Assembly: GCA_001603115.1 (NCBI GenBank)
Contig: LVBG01000013.1
Coordinates: 40,207-104,206, forward strand
Origin: Spirochaetales bacterium Spiro_05
GTDB taxonomy: Bacteria > Spirochaetota > Spirochaetia > Sphaerochaetales > Sphaerochaetaceae
Reading direction: 5' to 3'
Length of the DNA: 64,000 bases
Shown here: one piece after another, positions 58,616-64,000 of the stretch
How positions within the stretch are numbered: the stretch's first letter is position 1
Layout of the letters: each line of letters opens with the position of its first letter
The notes under the pieces: generated by a model
What the model saw: the letters and a program-made list of their open reading frames with translations, nothing else
Told to the model about the DNA's origin: nothing
The model's database searches: none
Position numbers and translations under genes: made by a program

Positions 58616-59680
58616 TCACTCCTTGAAAAAGGGGCTTTCAATACCCAACTGTGCTGCTAGCTCATGGAACTCCTTGGCGATGACCGGAGGAATCTCAATG
58701 CCTTCTTCCAAACACTTCTGTGCTTGCTTTGCCTCAATCTCACCGGGAAGCATAACCTCCTCGGTTCCTTCAGCGGGCGGGCACTGCTTGAACTCACCGT
58801 AGAAGGCATCGATGCCGTTCACAAACTGTGCAAAGGGGATGAAGCGGGTGATGTCGATCACTCCCATGCAGAAGCCGACGTTCTGGTAGGCAGTATTGCT
58901 GTCCTCGAGGCCAGAGGAGTGGAACGAGCCCAACTGGCGGCTGTTCTTGCCCTGGGCAAGCACTCCGCACAGCATATCGATGATGATGCTCAATCCCGAA
59001 CCCTTGTAGAGGCCGAAGGGAACCAAGGCACCGTCAAAGACATCCTTGGGATTGTTGGAAGCCTTGCCTTCCTTGTCGACAATCCAGCCGTCAGGAAGCG
59101 GTTTGCTGACCTTCTCGTAGTAGAGCACCTTGCCACGGCTGACCACACTGGTAGCCATATCCAGCATGACATGCGGATACTGCTTGGTGGGAAGGCCTAT
59201 GGTGATGGGATTGGTTCCCAGCATCGGCTTCACCCCACCAAAGGGCACCACGCATGCGTCGGTATTGCAGATGGAGAAACCGATCATCCCCTTCTCGGAG
59301 GCCCTGAACACGTGGTAGCTGCCCGTTCCGAAGTGGGAGCTGTTGTGAATGGTGGCAAAGCAGATGCCACTCTGTTTCGCTTTTTCGACACACAGATCCA
59401 TCACCTTGTTTCCCACTACCATTCCAGGAGCATTGTTCCCATCGATGGCAAGGGTCGCCGGACCCTCACTCTCGATGGTGAGCTCAGTCTTGGTGTTGAG
59501 CTGTCCCCGAAGGAGCCGCTCATAGTACATTCTTGCCCGTGCAAGACCATGGGAGGAGACTCCCCTGCTCTCTGCATGAACGATGGCTCCTGCCATGGTT
59601 GCGGCATCGGCATCCGAGAGGCCGCTTTTTGCATAGAACTGGGTGAAGAATGTCAGCAGTTCATCAACAGAACATTTCAT
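58616..59680 (-). CDS. Ldh_2-family malate/L-lactate/(R)-sulfolactate-type dehydrogenase
   Basis: 354 residues of the NAD(P)-dependent Ldh_2/ComC family, not the Rossmann type. Typical motifs: ESRGVSSHGLARARMYYERL near residue 38, SSHFGTGSYHVFRASEKGMIGFSICNTDA near 118, MLGTNPITIGLP near 150, and GLYKGSGLSIIIDMLCGVL near 220. Relatives oxidise L-malate, ureidoglycolate, 2,3-diketogulonate or (R)-sulfolactate. It lies three bases from the small lyase subunit. Together with the D-2-hydroxyacid dehydrogenase it could racemise a hydroxy-acid through its keto form. Confidence 0.88.
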   Translation of the reverse strand: MKCSVDELLTFFTQFYAKSGLSDADAATMAGAIVHAESRGVSSHGLARARMYYERLLRGQLNTKTELTIESEGPATLAIDGNNAPGMVVGNKVMDLCVEKAKQSGICFATIHNSSHFGTGSYHVFRASEKGMIGFSICNTDACVVPFGGVKPMLGTNPITIGLPTKQYPHVMLDMATSVVSRGKVLYYEKVSKPLPDGWIVDKEGKASNNPKDVFDGALVPFGLYKGSGLSIIIDMLCGVLAQGKNSRQLGSFHSSGLEDSNTAYQNVGFCMGVIDITRFIPFAQFVNGIDAFYGEFKQCPPAEGTEEVMLPGEIEAKQAQKCLEEGIEIPPVIAKEFHELAAQLGIESPFFKE

Positions 59681-59690
59681 GAAATTACTC

Positions 59691-61184
59691 CTAAGCCTGT
59701 GCTTTCTTGTTCATCGTAGTCCTTCGGACATCGTGGATGATCGAACCGAAGAAGGAGATCATGGCGATACCGAGGAACACCATGCTGATGGGTCTGGTCA
59801 AGAACGGGATGAAGTCACCACCGCTGAGCTGCATGCCGCGCCTGAGGTTGGTCTCCAACGTCGGGCTGAGAATGAAGCCGAGGATAAGCGGGGGAAGGGG
59901 GAACTTCATCTTGGTGAGCCAGTAGCCAAGCAGGCCGAAGGCGATCATGGCATAGGCGTCGAACAGGCGGTTGTTGCTCGCAATCGCGCCGACAACACAG
60001 AGGCAGAGCACCACCGAGAGCAGAATGTTCTTGGGAATCTTGAGCAATCTGACAAACATCCTGATTCCGCCGAACTCGACGAGGAGCATCATGACGCTGG
60101 CGACAAAGAGTGCACCAAAGATTGAGTAGACCAGCGGGCCGTTGTTCTTAAAGAGCATGGGCCCTGGGATGACACCTTGCATCATCAAGCCGCCGAGCAA
60201 CATTGCGGTGACGGTATCTCCGGGGATACCAAGGGTAAGCAAGGGGATGAGGGCGCCACCAATGCTTGCATTATTGGAGGTCTCCGAGGCCACAATGCCA
60301 TCTATGATACCGGTACCGAACTTCTCGGGAGTTTTTGAAGCTTTCTTCGCAGAAGCATAGGCGATGAGATTCGAAGTACCGCCGCCGATGCCAGGTAAGA
60401 GTCCGATACCCAGACCGATGAGTGCGGAACGCAGCGCATTGGGAATCTGGCCGACAAACTCTTTCACCGAAAGGCCAAAGCCTTTCATCTGGAAGTCAAT
60501 CGGCTTCTCCTCAATCGCAGCTGCATCGCGTGCAGCAATAAGAATCTCGGGGATGGCATAAAAGCCGATGAGTACCGAGAGCAGCTGGAAGCCCAGCGTC
60601 AGGTTGAAGTGGCCGTAGGAGAAGCGCTGGAATGAGTCCAGAGGAGCTGCTCCGACCATTGCGATGGCAATACCGACACAGCCGCTGAGCAGACCCTTGA
60701 GCATACTTCCCTCCGAAAGAGAGGCAATGAGTGTCAGGGAGAAGACGGTGACGGCAAAGTATTCATAGGGAGAGAACTTCAGGGCAAACTTGGCGATGGG
60801 GGGAGAGAGGAACATCAGCAGAACAACACTGAAAACAGTTCCCAAAAAGCTGAACAGGATACCGGTGCCCAATGCCTTGCCAGCCAAGCCACGCTCGGCC
60901 ATGGGAGCGCCATCAAAGAGTGTTGCCACCGAGGAAGGGGTTCCGGGAATCTTGATCAGGATTGCCGAGATCAAGCCGCCTGAGATACCTCCGATATAGA
61001 GGCCCAGAAGCAGGGCGACACCTTGGACGGTGGGCATACCGAAGGAGATGGGGAGACAGAGGGCAACCGCCATGGTTGCGCTCAGGCCGGGGATGGAACC
61101 AAAGATGATTCCCAAAACCACGCCGCCAAGAATGGTAAGCAGGACGACGGGGGAGAGTACGGAGAGTAAGCCGGTAAGCAGCAT
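59691..61184 (-). CDS. tctA: tripartite tricarboxylate transporter permease (TctA type)
   Basis: A 497-residue membrane protein with about twelve helices. Signature parts: GIIFGSIPGLSATMAVALCLPISFGM near residue 25, GGISGGLISAILIKIPGTPSSVATLFDG near 65, GLLPGIGGGTSNLIAYASAKKAS near 265, and TLGIPGDTVTAMLLGGLMMQGVIPGPML near 325. It moves carboxylates into the cell with the small subunit and TctC. Ten bases separate it from the Ldh_2 gene. Confidence 0.95.
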   Translation of the reverse strand: MLLTGLLSVLSPVVLLTILGGVVLGIIFGSIPGLSATMAVALCLPISFGMPTVQGVALLLGLYIGGISGGLISAILIKIPGTPSSVATLFDGAPMAERGLAGKALGTGILFSFLGTVFSVVLLMFLSPPIAKFALKFSPYEYFAVTVFSLTLIASLSEGSMLKGLLSGCVGIAIAMVGAAPLDSFQRFSYGHFNLTLGFQLLSVLIGFYAIPEILIAARDAAAIEEKPIDFQMKGFGLSVKEFVGQIPNALRSALIGLGIGLLPGIGGGTSNLIAYASAKKASKTPEKFGTGIIDGIVASETSNNASIGGALIPLLTLGIPGDTVTAMLLGGLMMQGVIPGPMLFKNNGPLVYSIFGALFVASVMMLLVEFGGIRMFVRLLKIPKNILLSVVLCLCVVGAIASNNRLFDAYAMIAFGLLGYWLTKMKFPLPPLILGFILSPTLETNLRRGMQLSGGDFIPFLTRPISMVFLGIAMISFFGSIIHDVRRTTMNKKAQA

Positions 61185-61197
61185 AGTGTGTTTCCTC

Positions 61198-61701
61198 CTA
61201 GCCCAGGATGCCCGCAGGGAGCATCAGTGAGAAGACATGTACGAAGACAAGATAAATGAGGACCGGGGAGACGACCGAGATGCTGCCGAAGACCAGGCAT
61301 TTCTTCTTGGTCAGTGTTCCTTCAATGACCGCCATCTGGGCGAATAGGTAGGCGATGCTGGAGAGAATGAACCCGACAGGACTGAGCAGCAGCATGTACA
61401 GGAACATGAGGACAACGGTGAGGATGACCTTCACCGAGAAGGTTGCCTTCTGCCTGGGTTCGCTCACATACGTGCCGGCTTTTCTTTTCATCAGATAAGG
61501 GATCAGATTCGAAAGCAGCAATCCGAGGCTGAGCAGCATGATGAAGATCCCGATGAGCTTGGGCATGAAGGCAGGGCCGACATCACCATTCATCGGAGGG
61601 CGCATCCTGCCTTCAAAGCCAATGCCTGAGAAGTAAAGATAGACTCCGAACGCCAGGAAAATTGCGCCCGAAATCAGTGAGTTTCGCGTCTCTTTGTTCA
61701 T
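61198..61701 (-). CDS. tctB: tripartite tricarboxylate transporter small subunit (TctB type)
   Basis: About 167 residues from MNKETRNSLISG; the track's long start runs through the binding-protein hairpin. Four membrane helices: ISGAIFLAFGVYLYF at the start, AFMPKLIGIFIMLLSLGLLLS, then VILTVVLMFLYMLLLSPVGFILSSIAYLF and VSPVLIYLVFVHVFSLMLPAG. GGGAG precedes the start. It is poorly conserved, as usual for TctB, so the call rests on topology and position. Confidence 0.9.
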   Translation of the reverse strand: MNKETRNSLISGAIFLAFGVYLYFSGIGFEGRMRPPMNGDVGPAFMPKLIGIFIMLLSLGLLLSNLIPYLMKRKAGTYVSEPRQKATFSVKVILTVVLMFLYMLLLSPVGFILSSIAYLFAQMAVIEGTLTKKKCLVFGSISVVSPVLIYLVFVHVFSLMLPAGILG

Positions 61702-61814
61702 AAAAACTCCCTCGTTGATACACATTCCTTGGATGCACGACACCACAACGGTGCCTTGGAAACCACGCTTCATTCCCAAAGAGATCCCTTGGAACCATGA
61801 GATGGACAAGAAGA

Positions 61815-61849
61815 GTCCCATGGCCCTCCCGTTTGGAAAGCCATGGGAC
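61815..61849 (-). terminator. hairpin between tctC and tctB
   Basis: GTCCCATGGC, 15-base loop, GCCATGGGAC: a perfect 10-bp stem 10 bases after the tctC stop. Same position as the other post-binding-protein hairpins. Confidence 0.6.
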
Positions 61850-61858
61850 AGGGTCACC

Positions 61859-62824
61859 TTACAGAAGGTGCTTGATAGCCTGATGTTCCTCAACCTGCTC
61901 TTGCATGAGCTTGAGGGCGTCGGCGGTTTTGGCGAAGTACGGGTTCTGCTTGTAGGTCTTCATGATGCTTTCCTGGTAGGCAGCTTCACCATTGATGGTT
62001 TCCAGTGCGTCAGCAAACTTGTTGACGATGGCCTGGTCGGTTCCCTTGGGGAAGGCAAAGAAGTAGTAAATTGGGTTTGCAATGTCGTAGCCCTGCTCTA
62101 TAGCAGTGGGTACGTTGGGAAAAATCGGGTTTCTCTCTTCCTCGAGCAGAGCAAGAGCTCTCCATTCGCCGGATTCGAGGTAGGGAATGGACGGCCCGAG
62201 AGGGTTGGGAATGGCGGTGACGTGACCACCAAGAAGAGCTGCAATGCGCTCAGAAGATCCGCCGAAGTCGACGAGGTTCATCTTGGCTCCAACCTTGTTG
62301 AGCATAGTGCCCTGCACATAGGTGGTTGCACCCATGTTGGCAGCAAAGGTCAGCTGTGGGCTGGCAGTCTTGGAAGCTTCGATCAGGTCCTTAAGAGTCT
62401 TGTAGGGTGAGTTGGCACTGACTGCAATCACGTTACCGGGGTTCTTTGCAGCAACAGCAGCAAACTCAAAGGCTTCAATACCGAAGTTAGTTGTTCCACT
62501 GAGCTCGTTTACCAACAGTGCAGTGTGGTAGAAGAGAACCGTGTAGCCATCGGGTGCAGCGTTCTTTACCTGGGTTGCACCGGTTGCCCCACCGTTGCCA
62601 GCCATGTTGACGATGACGACATTCTGCCCAAGGATCTCGCCGAGGCGGGTTGCATAGGCACGTGCGTTGAAGTCGGTATCACCACCGGGGTTGAAGGGTA
62701 CGATGACCTGGATGGTCTTCTTCGGCCAAGCGTCTTTCGCAGCTCCTGTCTCGCTTGCACCGCTTGCAAAGACGGCTGCACAGAGACTTACCAGAAGTAC
62801 TGATACAAGAATAATTTTTTTCAC
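61859..62824 (-). CDS. tctC: tripartite tricarboxylate transporter solute-binding protein (TctC/Bug type)
   Basis: 321 residues. Signal peptide MKKIILVSVLLVSLCAAVFASGAS; the mature part shows the Bug-family pattern IQVIVPFNPGGDTDFNARAYA near residue 38, VNMAGNGGATGATQVKNAAPDGYTVLFYHTA near 80, LLGGHVTAIPNPLGPSIPYLESGEWRALAL near 200. PxNPGGxxD binds carboxylate substrates. The start is a GTG seven bases after GGAGG. It is the first gene of the operon and is made in excess if the following hairpin acts as expected. Confidence 0.93.
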   Translation of the reverse strand: MKKIILVSVLLVSLCAAVFASGASETGAAKDAWPKKTIQVIVPFNPGGDTDFNARAYATRLGEILGQNVVIVNMAGNGGATGATQVKNAAPDGYTVLFYHTALLVNELSGTTNFGIEAFEFAAVAAKNPGNVIAVSANSPYKTLKDLIEASKTASPQLTFAANMGATTYVQGTMLNKVGAKMNLVDFGGSSERIAALLGGHVTAIPNPLGPSIPYLESGEWRALALLEEERNPIFPNVPTAIEQGYDIANPIYYFFAFPKGTDQAIVNKFADALETINGEAAYQESIMKTYKQNPYFAKTADALKLMQEQVEEHQAIKHLL

Positions 62825-62845
62825 AATAGAACCTCCACGTTTTTT

Positions 62846-62865
62846 GTATCTGAAATCTCAGATAC
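62846..62865. promoter_or_regulatory. perfect 20-bp palindromic operator
   Basis: GTATCTGAAATCTCAGATAC: 8-bp arms around AATC, between the promoter and the tctC ribosome-binding site. A related half-site TCTCAGATGT overlaps the -35 region at about 62889-62898. The FCD-type GntR at the operon's end is the likely ligand. Confidence 0.7.
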
Positions 62866-62872
62866 TAAAATG

Positions 62873-62901
62873 AGTGTAAGGCCCGTATTCTCAGATGTCA
62901 A
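62873..62901 (-). promoter_or_regulatory. sigma70-type promoter of the hydroxy-acid operon
   Basis: On the minus strand, TTGACA (62896-62901), a 17-base spacer, and TACACT (62873-62878). The transcript would start near 62866, so the palindrome at 62846-62865 covers the first transcribed bases, a repressor position. Confidence 0.7.
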
Positions 62902-63019
62902 GAAAAAGTTCTGAAAATTGTGCTCCCGCTTTGTAAAACCTTACCCTATTTCTTTTCAGGATAAATATCTGCAAATAGTATACAATCTTGTACCCACAGA
63001 TATGGCTCCTTACTCGTGT

Positions 63020-63934
63020 CTAGAGTACCAAGCACCAGATAGGAATGGAGAGCATGGAAAGTATGGTACTGACGATCACCAGCTTTGAAGTGAATACGGT
63101 GTCAGAACCATACTTGGCTGCAAGAATCACAGTGGAGGAACCTGCGGGCATCGCCCCCAGAATGACAGACACTCCGATGATCAAGGGCTCGATCCCCAGC
63201 AAGCGGCCAGCAAAAAGCGAAGCAAGAGGGATGACCACCAACCGGAGGAAGGAAAAGGTCAGCAGATTGCGATCAATCTTGAGGTGCTTTCGTTCGGTCT
63301 CTGCCAACAGGGCTCCGATGAGCATCATGGAAAGGGCTGTAGTACAACCGCCAATGGAGGAGAGTGTCTTCTCGACGAACAAGGGCAGTGTGAGCTGGAA
63401 AGACATCAGGAATAGACCCAAGTAGACGGCAATCATGCTTGGATGCAGGATCACCTTCAAAGCTGCTTCTTTCTTGCTTGCCCCGGCCGGGCTGAAGATG
63501 GAAAGCCCTACCGTCCACATGAGCACACGCAAAGGGATGAGGTAGATGGAGGCATACATGAGCCCGGCCGAACCGAACAGCTCCCCTACAATGGGAAGAC
63601 CCATGAAGCCTGCGTTGGAGACCAAGAGACCATACCGAAGCACATTTTGCTGAGCCTTCTCTTCCTTTCGGAAGAAAAGACGGGAGAGGAGGAAGCAAAA
63701 GAAATGAACACCCACCGATACCAGAAAGGTAAACACCAAGCTCTGGATGAGCTGCTTGTCGATGGAGAACTGGAAAGAGAGCACTATCGAACAAGGAAGG
63801 GTGACAAACAGGACCAAATCGGTCAGTACACGCTTGGTGGCATCTTCAAAGAGACCAATTTTGCGTAGCAGCACTCCCACCGCAAGCAATGCGAACAGTT
63901 GCCCTTGCAGATTCCAAACACTCGCTACATCCAT
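63020..63934 (-). CDS. AEC-family (auxin efflux carrier-like) transporter
   Basis: A 304-residue membrane protein with about ten helices. Family features: LLRKIGLFEDATKRVLTDLVLFVTLPCSIVLSF near residue 22, RYGLLVSNAGFMGLPIVGELFG near 100, and MPAGSSTVILAAKYGSD near 265. Bacterial members export or import small carboxylates such as malate, malonate or lactate. It lies upstream of the TctABC operon on the same strand but is separated from it by about 120 bases containing that operon's promoter. It may export a product of the same pathway. Beyond 63935 to the window end I see no gene. Confidence 0.88.
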   Translation of the reverse strand: MDVASVWNLQGQLFALLAVGVLLRKIGLFEDATKRVLTDLVLFVTLPCSIVLSFQFSIDKQLIQSLVFTFLVSVGVHFFCFLLSRLFFRKEEKAQQNVLRYGLLVSNAGFMGLPIVGELFGSAGLMYASIYLIPLRVLMWTVGLSIFSPAGASKKEAALKVILHPSMIAVYLGLFLMSFQLTLPLFVEKTLSSIGGCTTALSMMLIGALLAETERKHLKIDRNLLTFSFLRLVVIPLASLFAGRLLGIEPLIIGVSVILGAMPAGSSTVILAAKYGSDTVFTSKLVIVSTILSMLSIPIWCLVL

Positions 63935-64000
63935 ATCTCTACCACCCCAACCTTATCCGACTACCCTACCAAAGCAATGAATGCGATGCAAGAGCCATTT

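Noticed and set aside
1-64000. CRISPR array
   Set aside because: No regularly spaced 24-40 bp repeats with unique spacers; the only tandem array is the 12-bp repeat at 21658, which has no spacers.

Overview
The window reads as chromosomal DNA from a saccharolytic, anaerobic-type spirochaete, most like Sphaerochaeta or a relative. This is inferred from the density of carbohydrate and organic-acid transport operons, the solute-binding-protein signal peptides ending in VTAAGxK-type sequences, and the ROK, GntR and AraC regulators. No rRNA, tRNA or other phylogenetic marker is present, so the placement is tentative. Nearly all space is coding. AT-richer patches at about 8.8-11.6, 26.9-28.2, 34.1-36.5 and 43.1-43.9 kb hold accessory or decaying genes.

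Region by region: 0-1.6 kb is a selenium cluster on the minus strand (YedE-type transporter, TusA/YedF-like carrier, DUF3343 protein, 5' end of selD with Cys). 1.65-2.46 kb is a membrane protein. 2.56-2.83 kb is a plus-strand transcription unit with a promoter, no convincing ORF, four hairpins sharing an anticodon-like loop, and a terminator. 2.8-8.8 kb is an AfuABC/FbpABC-type ABC importer with an inositol-monophosphatase-family enzyme and a divergent GntR/UTRA regulator. 8.8-11.6 kb holds a DUF4143 ATPase and an overcoming-lysogenization-type AAA protein between matching hairpins. 11.6-21.5 kb is a glycan locus: AraC regulator, Gfo/Idh dehydrogenase and a cytosolic FG-GAP-like protein on one side; LplABC-type importer with a GH3 glycosidase on the other.

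21.5-26.9 kb is the strongest candidate for an undescribed system. It has a coiled-coil protein followed by two BREX-type (DUF2791-like) P-loop ATPases in one tight operon, divergent from an SF2 helicase. It is flanked by a winged-helix gene remnant carrying a 12-bp tandem repeat and by a second DUF4143 ATPase (27-28.2 kb).

28.2-34.2 kb is a TRAP transporter operon with an FGGY kinase, an HpcH/HpaI aldolase and a GntR regulator. 34.3-36.5 kb is a decay zone (two gene stumps, an XRE-ImmA/IrrE protein, a PIN-domain stump). 36.5-43.2 kb is a sugar ABC importer with CutC, ROK and MlrC-family genes. 43.2-43.9 kb is a 5'-truncated DUF4143 ATPase preceded by a 78-bp palindrome. 44-50.9 kb is a second AfuABC/FbpABC-type importer with its own two-component system and an extra ATPase.

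51.3-62.9 kb is a twelve-gene operon for an imported hydroxy-acid: TctABC transporter, Ldh-type and D-2-hydroxyacid dehydrogenases, split UxaA/SuyAB-type lyase, two DapA-family proteins, iron-type alcohol dehydrogenase, MBL-fold protein and GntR regulator. It has a clear sigma70 promoter and a perfect 20-bp palindromic operator. The window ends with an AEC-family transporter.

A recurring architecture is a strong hairpin just after every solute-binding-protein gene, which would let the binding protein be made in excess over the membrane subunits encoded downstream. Starts were moved from the ORF track where a Shine-Dalgarno sequence and alignment with the family's N-terminus favoured an internal codon. 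All functional calls come from reading motifs by eye; no database search was run.
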